From Terana coerulea (Eukaryota; Basidiomycota; Agaricomycetes; Polyporales; Phanerochaetaceae): a stretch of DNA of 64,000 bases. Of the stretch, positions 1 to 13,033 are shown piece after piece. A program made the translations under genes and the position numbers. Each line of letters begins with the position of its first letter. Within the stretch, counting starts at the first letter, position 1. Under the pieces are notes generated by a model. The model was not told the origin of the DNA, did no database searches, and saw nothing but the letters and a program-made list of their open reading frames with translations. The stretch is taken from the NCBI GenBank assembly GCA_024811115.1, contig JAKOGH010000005.1, forward strand, positions 434,001 through 498,000, read 5' to 3'.

Positions 1-1
1 G

Positions 2-1239
2 TCGATACTTTCAGGCAATAGCCAAGCAGAGGATGGGTTTGAGGACGTGAGTTCTGAGTTTCATGATCAGAGATGCAACCCGTGCTCAAGTGATCTGCTC
101 CTGGAGACCGCTCCCACCCGACCTGCAAGCCTTGTACCTGAACCACCGACCCCCCGGGAGGTGATGGAACGCCACAAGGCGTATATGTTACGAACTGAAG
201 GCATCAAAGTTAGGGACTTCGCGTACGAAAGCACGTTACCCCCGGTTCCCGTCGCAAGATACCGGCTCAGACCCCAGGGATCGCGGAGGCTCAAACGAAC
301 TCGCGAGGAATACGAAGAGTACGAGATACCCGCTCACTGGCAGTTGCCACAGCCAAAGAGAGCAAGGCCACTCGAGAGGCAGAATACGGAGCCTGTGGAA
401 TCAAGTCAAAGTCAGGAGCCGAGCCGAGGGCCGGGATTCGGCGACTCAGAGCTGAACCTGGACTCTGGCGACCACTCCTATGAACTTTGGGAAGCTGAGC
501 TACGTGCTGAGATGGCCTCTACGCCTCGACGAGGGGACAACTGGCTCGACACGCCTGTGGTCACACCCAACGGGTCTTATCCTGAAGGTTTCGAGTCTCA
601 GCCTGACCGGGGGACGACTGGATCGATACTCCCATTGTTACCCCTAACGGGTCGTACCAGCGGAGTCTCCCAGATGCCCCGGACGAGACAGCCGCGGTGC
701 TCGACGAGGATGTGCCAATGGACGTATCGGATCCCGCCAACGAAGATATGCTTCCTGTTCTCGAGCCAGCGCAGGTGGCGCCACAGGTGCAACAGACGAA
801 CACATCCGTGTCTGTACATGCAAGCGTCTTCTCCAGCTTAACATCGATAGCGTCCCTCCCCTCTCCGCCATCCACGCCTCCTGCGCGTCCCTCTCCGCAG
901 CCTCGCCACTCCCATCGCCGTCGCCCATCCCTACGTGACATATCTACAAGATACAATTCCTCGACCCCATCATCGTCGCCACCCGTCCCAGAACCGCGAT
1001 ACGCGCTACGAAACCGCACCCCGACTGCCAAGCCGCCCCGCGCATCCAAGCCCGCCCCGCGTCGTTCGGATGTGCAGTCGAAGAAGAAACCCGCAACGCG
1101 TGCACAGACAGGCCGCGAGCCCGCTCGCAAGACGCGCTCGAGCTTGTCGAAGCAGGCGTCGGGCAAGATCAGCCCGCCCCAAGCTAAACCGACTCGGAGA
1201 AGTCCTCGGACGAAGACCAACCGCACCGCGAAGCGGTAG
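2..1239 (+). CDS. Hypothetical protein with basic C-terminal tail, 5' partial
   Basis: The frame is open from the left edge, so the start lies outside the window. I recognise no domain. The N-terminal part is acidic and polar. A short unit occurs twice, as DNWLDTPVVTPNGSY and DDWIDTPIVTPNGSY, about 77 nt apart. The C-terminal 120 residues are rich in Ser, Pro, Lys and Arg, with runs such as SKKKPATRA and RRSPRTKTNRTAKR that look like nuclear-targeting or DNA-contacting tails. The two repeats lie in different frames; the G5 run at 609-613 would restore one frame if it were G6, which fits the indel pattern elsewhere in this window. A GT-AG intron from 588 to 673 would also join the frames but would remove the second repeat. 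A nuclear, disordered protein is an inference. Confidence 0.55.
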
Positions 1240-1750
1240 CACACCCACCTGTCCGCATATACCCGCTCATAATCACGAAGCTACGACACGCGGACAAGCA
1301 AGCAAGCACAGAAGAATTCATTATCTTATTTCTCCTCATCGGCCCGCATCCTGTTGTAATACTTAGACTGGATTTGTACCATTCTACGCCCATCTATCGT
1401 GTATCTCACGCCGCCCTGTATCGCCTTGAGTTTCTTCTACTCCCGTCGCCTGTTGTTCTACACTACATCTGTATTCCACATCATCATTGCTGTTGCCATT
1501 TGTCACATCTGGTCCATCCTCAATCCACATATAACCTTCGGCTCTCGCCATCGGTTATTTCCCCCGCTGTCCTTCTGCTATCGCGTCCAGATGGAGCTCT
1601 ACACTAATTTATTGCTGCAACTGGATATCTCAAAACATGAGAGTGAAGTATGAGACACATACAAAGTCTGTGGGTATCGGTAGGGTAACCATGCTACAGC
1701 TGAGGACATCTACAATTTGCGCCACACCTTTCTTCCTTCGTAACTGCTCG
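1240..1750. other. Convergent 3' intergenic stretch
   Basis: Lies between the stop of the left-edge gene and the stop of haspin on the other strand. T/C-rich sequence consistent with 3' untranslated regions; no gene or RNA recognised. Confidence 0.6.
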
Positions 1751-4386
1751 TTAACTCAACCAGCCCCGTTCATACCCCATGTCCACCAAATCTCCAGCGG
1801 AGCTCAATGCAACACCTGCAAGTTTTGCCTCTATGACCGTCTTGCGCGGCCGTCCCTTCTTCGGCTTCACGGTCGCAACGGCCGCGGCCAGGACGCCTTC
1901 CACCTCAAGGAGACACCGATAGCACTCCTGATCTGAGAACGCGGGCAGCTTCCCGCAGGCCATGCTGTCTTTCGATTTCTTAGCGGCGGGTGCGCGCAGC
2001 CGTTTCGAGCGGATGAGTTTGTCCGCGAGGTAGTGTAACCACTGGCATGAATATTCACGATCAGTGATTCAGTATGATTGAAAGACCACGCAGATGCCCA
2101 CCATGACGTTCGTCAGAGGTCGATACTCCTGCCACGACCCGCCATTGTGCCGCCGCATGAGGCGATACACGTCGAACTGGTAGTCGCCCTCACCGCCAAA
2201 CACCTCGTCGTCGAACGGAGTCCAGTGCACCTGGCCGTCAGTGTCGCCGGCATTCATGCGCGAGAGCCCGAGGTCGATGATCGTCGCGCGGACGCCGTGC
2301 GCGTCGTCGTCCATCGAGAGCGCGCCCTTGTGCTTCGACGAGGCAGAGGCAGCGGGCACGTTCTTGATTAGGATTTGGCCCCAGTGGAGGTCGCGGTGCT
2401 ATGCGAAAGTGAGTATCTTGTGATGTCCAGAAGATGAGAGACGTTAGACTCACCTCAAAGTGAACCAGATCCTCCGCCTCGGAGAGTGCCCTCGCGACTT
2501 GCCAGAAAAGACTACAAGCCTGTCGCCAGCCCATTTTCGATGCAGAAGAGAAGGTGTAGGCCTCGAGGTCAGGACCGCCGTTGGGTAGAACAATGATTGC
2601 GTAGACTTGGGAGACCGTAAATCCGTCTATGAGCAGGCGTGAATATATGCTATGAAATCTCAGCGGCATGATATGGAACTTACCAGGTCTAACACTTTCG
2701 CTTCCCCTTTCGTCCATGGTACTCGTCCCAAAGGTCCAGAAGCAACGAGGGATACTTCCCACGGACGATATACGTCCGGAGAAGTTTGACGAAGCCAGTG
2801 CATGTCTCGCCCATCTCACTCGTCACGATAATCTCCTTCAACACGTCCTTCGCGTCGCTCGGCGCTGGCCCATCTCCTTCCTCCATACTGTACTTTCCGC
2901 CGGCGACAGCGGCTTCGTCGCGGAGCGGTATCACCTTGAGCACGACGTCTCCGATACCAAACACTTCTGAGTACGACGCCTCACCGATCTTGCGGAACTG
3001 TGCCCGAGGCCTTGAACCGTCCTTCGCAGTGCCGTCGGCATCACCGAGGCCTGAGCCATCTACCGTGACGCCGTCATGCGACGTCTGCACGATTTGGTCG
3101 AAGGGGAACATCTCGATGAACGCAGAGAACTCATGCGGGGCCTCTTGCCCGCATTCTTCCAGAAGAGGTATGAGGTGGGTAGGCTGAGCTTCTGCCGTCC
3201 AGCTTAGAGGCTTGCCAGTGTTCTCGATGCTCCGAAGCGTGCTAGGCGACAGTGCAAGGTCGGCGAAGTCGAAAGAGAGGGAGTCATCCAGAGAACTTGA
3301 AAGACTAGGTGATAGCGGGGAGGGAGGTACAGGGAAGGCGGCGCGTGAGCGCGATCGAATGGGAGTGAGTGGGCGAGCTTTAGAATGAGCGGATGGTTCT
3401 GCTTGACGGACAGTGTGCTGGGGTTGTGGTAATGCGCGAGGGCTACTCAGCTTGGTGGAAAGATGAGAAGCTTTGGAAGGTAAAGAAGAAGCTGCGCTGG
3501 GTTTAGCTTCTTTCCCCTTCGAGAGTCGATGATGTTGAGATTTGCGTGCGACGGGGGTGGGCTCCGGTGAAGGAGATGGGGATGGTGAAAGGACGACCTT
3601 CCGGTTGCGCTTGGCTGGTGAGCGCAGACGAACAGGCGTAGTCTCTGAAGACGATATCTCGCGGATGTGATGAGAATGGCTTATGATTTCCACCTCAGAC
3701 TCGCTGCTAGAGGAATAGACAACTGCGGCCTTGCGAGCGGGTGGAGGTTTCTTAGTAGGTCTGACCTTTCGCGGAATATATTCGTTGTCGTCGTCTGAAA
3801 GTATTATCGCAGTCTCGGGTGACGCACCCTTTCCCTTGATGTCGGCAGACCTAGGTTTCATCTGACTGGCCACCTTTCTGACCGGATTGGCTGGAACTGC
3901 AGGCTTGGACACCCTCCGCTCCATATCGACCTGTTTACCAGAGTTGTCTAGTACCACAATCTCAACATCCACGACAGGGGATATGGGTTTAAGAGACACT
4001 GGCCGTCGAATGGGCGTGCCTTTCATAGAGACCTTCCTTGGCTTGGGCTTCTTCCTAGCAAGGCTTGCACTTGTGGGGACGTTAGCGGAAACTGCGGACA
4101 AAGGCTTTCTTGTGGTCGGTTTCGATTTCAATAGTTTAGAGGACTCTTTGAGCCCTTTAGCATCGACTCGTTTCTTCAGCGTCGACTCTGGTGAAGATAA
4201 TGGCGAGGAACTCGGCGAAGGATCCCGCATTACGGATACAGAATTTTTGCTGTTTCGACTTTCTCGACTGACCACGTCCGAAGGGACTCTGCTGGCTTTC
4301 TCCTGGTCTCCATCGTCGGAGACATTGACAATCCTATGACCACGTCGGCCGTACGAGAAGACCTGTTTGGTCCTTGCTCCGAGCAT
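1751..4386 (-). CDS. haspin: Haspin-family serine/threonine kinase
   Basis: Haspin phosphorylates histone H3 on Thr3 in mitosis to recruit the chromosomal passenger complex. Four exons are readable: 4386-2684, 2626-2454, 2398-2102 and 2041-1751, with introns of 57, 55 and 60 nt. The first 350 residues are a disordered Ser/Pro/Lys-rich tail. The kinase core begins at FRKIGEASYSEVFGIGDVVL, with VVLKV as the likely ATP-lysine strand, catalytic loop HRDLHWGQILI, IIDLGLSRM in the metal-binding position, GDYQFDVYRLM and EYRPLTNVMWLHYL, all haspin hallmarks. I chose the ATG giving MLGARTKQVFSYGRRG; the codon further upstream that continues the frame is TTG. The frame breaks at about 2700-2712, where an AAAGGGGAA run on the coding strand has one base too many between WDEYHGRKG and SESVRP; the family is collinear on both sides, so a consensus error is likeliest. 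It diverges from PSF2. Confidence 0.9.
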
Positions 4387-4574
4387 CTCGACAATGACTC
4401 GAAAGAACAGCAACTACGAGCTGCCGTCGTGAACCTACAACATAGCCACAGTAAATAAGTATGTTAAATGAGATGTGAGTGGGGAGAACTTGCGTCGTAA
4501 CCAACGACTTGACTTTCCCGTTTATTGCAGCGCGATGATGAAACGGAGGTAAGCAAACCGTGGGAAAAATCATA

Positions 4575-4580
4575 ACGCGT
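4575..4580. promoter_or_regulatory. MluI cell-cycle box (ACGCGT), site 1
   Basis: Exact palindromic ACGCGT, the core motif bound by the fungal MBF (Mbp1-Swi6) G1/S factor. It lies about 140 nt before the PSF2 ATG and about 190 nt before the haspin ATG. Confidence 0.5.
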
Positions 4581-4618
4581 CCTGGCCACGTGAAGACTGT
4601 CTACCGCGACGACGCATC

Positions 4619-4624
4619 ACGCGT
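4619..4624. promoter_or_regulatory. MluI cell-cycle box (ACGCGT), site 2
   Basis: Second exact ACGCGT in the same divergent promoter, 95 nt before the PSF2 ATG. Paired boxes at this spacing are typical of MBF-regulated replication genes in yeasts. Confidence 0.5.
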
Positions 4625-4718
4625 CTAGCGCGCCTGTTCCCCCTCCGCGACCTCATTCTCTCACTTTCAAGCTCTACACTGACTCGCCCTTCAATCAGCA
4701 CTATTTCTACTACTATTG

Positions 4719-5498
4719 ATGGCTCTTCCTGTCTCTCTTCGCACGTCCGTCATCCCTGCAGAACTCGAGCTTATAGCCTCTGAGCAGCTCGTGGAGATCA
4801 TACCCCTCGTCGCAATGGAGAGAACAGCATTCATATCCGTACCCGCTGCTTTGCCTTATGTGAGAGTTTAAGACAGCTTATACAAACATAACTAGGGAGC
4901 TTACGGCCCATTACGACCTCCAGTAAAATGCAAAATACCCGTCTGGATGGCGACGAACCTGAAGCTGAAGAAGAAGTGTCACATCGTGCCTCCAGAATGG
5001 TTAAACATCGGTCAGCGCCCTCAGCTATATCTTTGAGAAACCGTAGCCCTGAAGTTGCGGCAGAGTTTCTGCAGGGTCGGCTATCGTTGGAGACATCGCG
5101 ACCAGAATTCAGCGAGATGCCCTTCCGGTTTGCGGAGATAGCTAAAGTACTCCTCGACGTGTGCGTTCCTCATCCATCTTTCTCGCCATCTACTCACCAC
5201 TCTGTATCTTTTATAGAGCATCGGACGATTTCCAAGAACCGGATAAGATTCGCTCTTTACTCAAAGACATACGCGAGGCTCGTCAAGCCAAGAGTCGTGA
5301 AGGTCTGTCCAAACTGGATCACAGCGAACTGAGCGTGCGTAACCTTCTGTAATGGTATGACGATGCGTCTGAACGCGTCCCCAGTTGCCCAACCTCAGCC
5401 AAATGGAGATCAACGAGATTCGGCCGTTCTTCATTAGATCCATGGGCGTCCTCACGCGCCTGGTGCGAGACCCAGAAGCTCGGCAGATGGACCAGTGA
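4719..5498 (+). CDS. PSF2: DNA replication complex GINS subunit PSF2
   Basis: PSF2 is one of four GINS subunits; with Cdc45 and MCM2-7 it forms the replicative CMG helicase in the nucleus. Five exons read through cleanly: 4719-4838, 4896-5010, 5064-5160, 5217-5334 and 5385-5498, with introns of 50-57 nt. The protein (about 187 residues, usual for the family) opens MALPVSLRTSVIPAELELIA, then has ERTAFISGAYGPLRPP, VPVW-like IPVWMATNLKLKKK, CHIVPPEWL, FRFAEIAKVLLD and the C-terminal RPFFIRSMGVLTRL. No frame error was seen. It is convergent with the cation channel gene downstream and divergent from haspin. Confidence 0.95.
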
Positions 5499-5801
5499 TA
5501 TTATAAAGCATCCTCCGCCGTCTCTCGTCAACTCCTACAACTTGCGTCCGCAATGGGGGAATCGTGAACTGAAAGCCAGCTTTGTAACGAAGGGCACACG
5601 AAAACAATGGATAATGGTTACGATACGGAATGTATGTAAGTATACAGTACAAACGTCCGGGAGGATAGTGGCAGAAAATAAGAAGTCCTTGGTATGGCTA
5701 TACGCTTGCGTAGCTAATTCATGTATCAACTTGTACGTGTCTCATAAATGTCGCGTGAAGGTTATAATGTAAACCTTCATACCAATCCGCCTCCTGCCCT
5801 T
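5499..5801. other. Convergent intergenic stretch
   Basis: 303 nt between the stop codons of PSF2 and the cation channel gene. AT-richer than its surroundings, as expected for 3' ends. No further gene seen. Confidence 0.6.
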
Positions 5802-8701
5802 CTACGCGGCGTTCTTCTCCAGCAACAGCTGCTTCAGCTCTTCGATCTGGTCCTTTAAGCTCCTCACCTCCTTCAGGATCGCCGCCTCGCTCGACTGTGC
5901 AGAACGATCAGTATCTCCACTTGCACAACAAGTAGAACTTAGACTGGCAACTCACATGCGTCGTGTCTGGGAACACTTTCACAAGCTCCTCGAATGCCAC
6001 CGTGCTGATTTTGATGCCCTTCGCCGCATCCTCGCCATCAACTTCGGGATCACGGTGGTCCGGGCTGTCCGCGAGATCCTGGTCGGGGTGGCTCAGCCAG
6101 TCCTTCACCCACTTGTTCTTCGACGGCGTCAGCTCCGTCTCGTACAGCGCAATGACAGCGAGCGGGATGCAGAACAGCGCGAGCATAATTGCCCGGTTGA
6201 ATTTCCGGTACATATTTTCGCTGAGGATGTATCTACGAGGAATATTAGCGACTTCCGAGAGGAATGGTATGGATGAGCGTACTCGAAGGGTGCGATGAAT
6301 ATCTCAACGAGGTTGAAGGGCGCCGGGTAAGTGTACTCGTCGGGCGCACGTATCATGCCGATGGTTTTGTCTGCAAAGTACGCTAGGTACTCAGCTGCGG
6401 CATCCTCGACAACCTATAATGCATTTGAGTCAGAAAAGGAGACAGGAATTAGGAGGATGGGCGGGACAAACGTCGTCATATGCTGAAGAGAAAAGCGAAA
6501 TGAGGATGTTCAGCAGAATGACGACAGTTGCAACGTTCCAGAGGTAGTACAAGAACAGTCCAGGGGCGAATCTAAGACCTAAGTATCAGTCTACGCAACC
6601 TCTCTGAAATTAGACCATACATACTCTCCCCACTTCTCATAATTCGGAGCTCTATCAAAGCAAACGTCTCAGTATATCAATGTTATACTCCGGAAGCGAT
6701 CGACATACTGCAGGAGAGCTTGGATTAGCAGGTTGATGATCTACAAAAAGGTCACGCGGCGTGAACATTCATTTGATAGCGCATATAGCCGGGTAGAACT
6801 CACCGCAAGTGGATGATCGGTGTTGCCATCGGCAGCATCCAACGCGTAAAGGCCTTGCAAGAAACCGATTCCAAGAAGTGCAAGAAGCTATATGGCACAG
6901 ACTCAGTACCCAGACCTCGGCATATCATGGGGGATGAGGTCACTGACACCAAAGAATATGCCGGATTCCTGGAGCATGCGTGCTACACAAATCTGCATCG
7001 TGCCGACATACCTATGGAATAGGATTAGGATCGGGAGCTCATTGTATGAGAGGTGATGCTACGCACTTGTAACCGTCAAATATTGGAATAATCTCTGTCA
7101 AAAGGGTTAGCTTCATCTCCGCTGCTGTACCGGTAAGGCTCACGCACTCATCCTATCCATCGCATCAACAATTCCATTAGCACAAGGGCGAAGAACAACA
7201 ACACTGAGAGGACGTACCAAATCATTGGGGCCACAAAACTAAGCCACTGGAAACTTTGAATGCGCAAACTAGTGCCTTTGTCTCCCATTGAGGCCATGCC
7301 AGCCACACGAAGACTGAAGGCAGTGATCATGATTGCATCAATCGCAAACGACACAAAGTTCCAGAAGCTGAGCGCTCTCCATGATACAAACAGCAGAAGT
7401 TTGTAGATCTGGAATTACATCAGCGTTCACTCCCTGTACACGACTGGGTATTTTACACACCTTCTGAAAATCTATATGGGAGGTACACAAGTCATGAAGA
7501 CATCTTCAAGTGAAAGGTACAAAGACGAACCTTCCATAGCAAAAGCTAGTGCCATGACGTACATGACGATTTCCCAAAAATCGAAGTCTCCGTGGTCTGG
7601 ATCGAGCTTGTCCAACGGTTCACGCACGGCTTGCGAGTACGCGAATAGGAAGATTACCCACACGCAAATTCGGAAGATATTTTGGTACCTGTTCCTTCGT
7701 GTGAGCAGCTATACGACTAGGGTGAGCAAGATCCACACCTTGGAACCGCGAGCCTATCGGGATCCATGTGGCCCCACACTGTGTCCCGATATGTTTCATG
7801 GAACGGTTTGACTGGCAAGGTGGATGCTATGAGATGGGTCTGCCTAGAGTTCGAGAACACCTACATTCGATGTCGTGGTCCTCGCTATGTTTCTGAACAA
7901 TGTGGCCTCTCCAGAGATCGTTGACAACTGCTTCTGATTAAAATTATGTGTGAATAGGGATGGCTAAAGCGTACCATCTTGAGCTTCACTCGAGGATAGA
8001 AAGATTGTACTGAAGGATATAATGTAAGAAGGGTTTTCCGAATGCGCGTCCATAAATTCACGTACCAATGTGAGTCAATTGCCATCTCCAGAGCACTGGA
8101 TTTGTCGCTGTCATCTCCGTCAACTTCCCTGTGTGTGAAGCGTGTGGACATCATAGGGGTAATTCTGTCCAGCGGAGAGGCATGGATTATCCGACGAGCC
8201 AGCACCTCACAAGCGGTAGCTTGAATTTCATCAGCATTTCTACAGTTTCATGGAGCCGTGGTGAGTACCTCTGCACAAGTTCTCATCATAGTCTGCAGGG
8301 TTGTGATTTGCATCCCACATAAACTCTTTCCGGGCCCGGATCAAGCAATAGGGCAACTATACGGCGAATTCATGAAAAGATCGCTAACCCAAGACTGAAG
8401 ACAACTCACAGCTTCCACAAGGTCCCCTGCCGCAGCGATGTATGCTTTAATGACTTGGGGCGTAATAATGCGACTGGTAGGGTCATTTATTGATTCCGGC
8501 GGGACCTCAAGCGGCAGCAACGTCCAGGTAAGCGTCCGTATACGCCTTACGAGCTCTGGAGTCCACATAGTAAGGCAGGGTCACAGGTAGAATGCATTCC
8601 GCGTGCGTACTCGTGAGCGTATCCGGGGATGGGTCTATGGACTGCACAGACGTCACGGACGCCTGGTCCTCGGTATCCAGACCATTATGTGGTTGAGGCA
8701 T
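5802..8701 (-). CDS. yvc1: TRP-type vacuolar cation channel (Yvc1-like)
   Basis: Fungal Yvc1-type TRP channels release Ca2+ from the vacuole. About a dozen exons on this strand encode RRIRTLTWTLLPLEV, DPTSRIITPQVIKAYIAAAG, a segment with CEVLARRIIHASPLDRITPM, then hydrophobic helices including VWVIFLFAYSQAV and MALAFAMEG, SFAIDAIMITAFSLRVAG, LSFVAPMIWYV, a pore-side region with ALYALDAADG-type sequence, IRAPDEYTYPAPFNLVEIF and AIMLALFCIPLAVIALYETEL. It ends with a coiled coil, LKEVRSLKDQIEELKQLLLE, as is common for tetramer assembly. The start chosen is MPQPHNGLDTEDQ. At about 8559-8568 one extra base breaks the frame between LPYY and TPELVRRIR; alternatively the protein starts at the ATG at 8568 in the other frame. 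It shares a 282-nt divergent promoter with ARPC3. Confidence 0.85.
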
Positions 8702-8983
8702 GCTGACTGAACAGGTTGGAGGTCGTCAAATATTCGAGTCGTTCCTCGGCCCTTCGAGATAGTGAAAGTCGAGAGGCAATAGGGCGTGCCTTACAGTACC
8801 TGCGTCCGTGCCAGGGCATGCCGTGAAATTGAACATGATGGGACGGGGAAGTGACATTCTCTGTGTGGTCGTGTTGTGCCCGGTATGTGCTCGGCCTCTG
8901 CCGCGGGCGTCTCCGGTGCAGCAGCCTGGCATCGCAGTACATACAGCCAGAGTGAGCATCACGCTGTCAGTCTTACAGCAACC

Positions 8984-9692
8984 ATGCCTGTGAGTACTTT
9001 CGAATGTCGTTGCTGTTGCTGCACATGAGGCTTAGCTGAATGTGCGCAGGCATATCATTCTGTCTTCAACGAGGAGGGCGATGTACGGCAGGTGGGCAAT
9101 GTCTCCGTTCTGCCAATCAAGACCAAGATTCGCGGTCCAGCACCTCTAGGTGCGTGCACTATCATCGTGCATCCCGCCACTACTGTACTGACGCCATGGC
9201 TAGCTGATCCCGCCGCCGCGGATGCCATTGACGAAGCCCTCGACCTGTTCCGTGCCAACTCCCTCTTCCGCAACTTCGAGATCAAGGGCCCTGCCGATCG
9301 TCTCCTCATCATCCTCATCCTCTTCGTCTCGGACTGCCTCGCGAAACTCGGCTCTTCACGCACGCCGCCGTCGCAACTAGAGGCCGGGAAGCTCTTGAAC
9401 ACTCTTTCCGTCGACAACTTCCCTATACCAGGCGATGCCAACTTCGCTTTGAACGCGCACTACGCGCCCCCACAGGGTAGGACCGATGGCGGTAAGTAAA
9501 CGTTGCATAACAGCGTATATCTGATGTCTAACTCTCTTTAAAGAGTACCTGCGGCAATACCTCACGCAAGTGCGGCAAGAGTTGGCTGCACGACTGGTTG
9601 AGAAGCTGTACGCCGACGGGACAGGCAAGCCCAGTAAATGGTGGATGGCCTTCCAGAAGAGGCGATTCATGAACAGGAGCTTGGGGACATAA
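8984..9692 (+). CDS. ARC18: Actin-related protein 2/3 complex subunit 3 (ARPC3/Arc18)
   Basis: ARPC3 is a structural subunit of the Arp2/3 complex, which nucleates branched actin at endocytic sites. Exons 8984-8989, 9050-9149, 9204-9491 and 9544-9692 join in frame; exon 1 codes only Met-Pro, a split also seen in other fungi. The product, about 180 residues, reads MPAYHSVFNEEGD, then VGNVSVLPIKTKIRGPAP, the helix DAIDEALDLFRANSLFRNFE, IKGPADRLLIILILFVSDCL, NFPIPGDANFALN and the conserved end KPSKWWMAFQKRRFMNRSL. No frame error. It is convergent with NOB1, with 131 nt between the stops. Confidence 0.95.
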
Positions 9693-9823
9693 GGGTCCAG
9701 CTGGACGGACCCATGTAATGTATGAACCCCGGGAAATGTAATATGGAACAGTGAAGGATCCCACCAAGTGCCAAGTGGTACGTAGTAGTCCGAGATGTGA
9801 AGGTCATTGCCCGACGTGAAGCC

Positions 9824-11402
9824 TCACTTTTTCCTCCTCCTCTCATTTGGATTCTTTCTGCCATACCCAACCATCGGCATATCTCCATCCATCCTGCTGC
9901 TGCGCATAGTACGACCTTTCCCTCCCGCCCCCACGCTGAGCATCTCCGGCACCCAATCCGGATCCATCCAGCTACCGACAGCCACCCCAGCACTATCCCC
10001 TTTGCTGTTTGCCGTCCCACGCAACATCCTCTTTTCCTCTCTCTCCCTCTTACCATCGGCGTGCTTCTTCGCTCGAACCCAAGCGGTCTGATCTTCTCGC
10101 AAAATTAGACCTTCACCAGAACCCGTCTTCGCCGTGCCCGGCTTCGGTGCAGGTATTGAAAACTTCGTACCACGCGTTTTGAATTGGAAGTTCTTCTTGA
10201 GGTGCACCTGCAAGGTCGGCGTCGATGATGTTGCATTTGGTGATGAAAGGGTCACAGAGGCACGGATAAGGGTGGGATTGCCACAAGACGGGCAGAATTT
10301 TCGGGACGAGTCCTTTACAGATCCTACACGCTTTCCCGTGAGAGTCGAGTTGAGAAATAGGACAGAAATGTACGCACTTGAAGCATGCATGGCATCGCAG
10401 GACCCAAGTCTTCACTCGGTCTATTTTCTTCCCCTCTACGCCAACGAGACTCAGACCCATCTGCAGAAGCACGTTTTGCATAGCAAAATCTGCAGTCATG
10501 CAGCCCACTTTGATCTGCTCTGCTGCTTTTCCTTTTCCTTTGCCCTTCGCACCTTCGTCGGGGACGAGATGCAGGGCACGGGATTTGTGTAGGCCCACGT
10601 TCCCCGGTGTGATCCATTCGCCCTCACCATCATCTTCATCCGAAGGATCATCGTATATTGGGCCATCTGGCTGCGGGGCCCCCTCAACTTCTGACTCTTC
10701 AGACGTGGAAGGGATGGGCGTAGGGTGCTGAGCATGTTGGCCTTCAAGAGTAATCCGCTCGAGCTTGACATCTAGAGGTTCATCTTCTTGTGTCTCCGCT
10801 GATGCTATTGGGCCGTCTTCGGCGGGTGTAGCATCTCCCATTTCTCCTTCGTCCTCCGGCGTGTCGGGTGATTGGTCATCATCTTGTAGTTGCGATTCAG
10901 CAGAACGTGCTTCGGCACTGGGTTCCGTTACATCTGAGGTGCTATCTGACTGCACAATTTCGTCACTTGAGATGTAGACCAAGTAAGAAGAACATACCTC
11001 AGCTACATTCGAGGGGCCAGCTTTTTTCGCTTCTTGCTCCAGTGAATACGCCAAGGCCAGTACGGAAAGATCGGCTGTGGAAAGGACGGAGTAATCACCA
11101 GTCTTCTTGGCAAATTGGATGACTATCGAGAAAATATTACGATCAGTGTATGTGGAGCATTTGGAAACACACACCATGAGCCACAGAGACGGCATCAGGA
11201 CTCTGGACCTGAACCCGCACTCCAGCGGACAATCCAAGCCTCTGGAAGTGCTCTCTCGCTTGCTTGTCCTTCAGCTCATCGAGTACTTGTGGGACTGTAT
11301 AGAAGGTCTCTGCTAGTCCGCGCAAGGGGACAACGCCAGCAGAGGTCCAGCATCGAGAACGAGGGCTTTGCAAGCCTGCTTTGAGTTGTTTGTAGTAGTC
11401 AT
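9824..11402 (-). CDS. NOB1: 20S pre-rRNA D-site endonuclease NOB1
   Basis: NOB1 cuts 20S pre-rRNA to mature 18S rRNA in cytoplasmic pre-40S particles. The PIN nuclease domain is at the N terminus: MTTTNNSKQACKALVLDAGP with the first catalytic Asp, PQVLDELKDK, and VLSTADLSVLALAY with another acidic metal ligand. A long acidic linker follows. The zinc ribbon is RCHACFK plus FCPSCGNP (two Cys pairs), then LKKNFQFKTRGTKFSIPAPK and a Lys/Arg-rich tail ending ERRRKK. Two single-base faults break the frame: a C run one base short between LLALSP and LRGLAETF (about 11326-11329), and one extra G just after the zinc-ribbon intron (about 10311-10316). Both sides match the family, so these are probably consensus errors. 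It is divergent from LEU2. Confidence 0.9.
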
Positions 11403-11673
11403 GGATGTTCGATACACTGAGCGAGCCAAGGCGAAATTTCTCATTTAGATAAACACGTGGTTCATGGGTTTTCGATCCCATCAATGTCGATCACAGGTTG
11501 CAGTCTCATGAGATTATCTTATCTTTCTCCTCTTCAGAAAGTATCGAGTCAATTGCGCGACTCGGCCGAAGGGACCATGACGTTCTCAAAGAGTTTAGCA
11601 AAGGGTTTAGCAGGTTCTCATCTACGACCATCTCCTCCTCCCGCACGACTTTCTGACCTGAATAACTCGTAAA

Positions 11674-13033
<1,360 letters not shown>

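Larger units (their letters stand above)
4387..4718. promoter_or_regulatory. Bidirectional haspin/PSF2 promoter
   Basis: These 332 nt separate the start codons of two divergent cell-cycle genes. Two exact ACGCGT hexamers lie 39 nt apart between them. The PSF2 side has a pyrimidine-rich leader just before its ATG. A possible 5' UTR intron for haspin could end near TTGTAG upstream of its ATG. Shared control of both genes is an inference. Confidence 0.6.

Noticed and set aside
588..673. Possible 86-nt GT-AG intron in the left-edge gene
   Set aside because: It would restore frame but remove a near-exact protein repeat; one missing G at 609-613 is simpler and fits the error pattern.
561..1244. 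Long minus-strand open frame opposite the left-edge gene
   Set aside because: It mirrors a GC-rich coding region, has low-complexity translation and no splice or domain features; the plus strand reads through the window edge.
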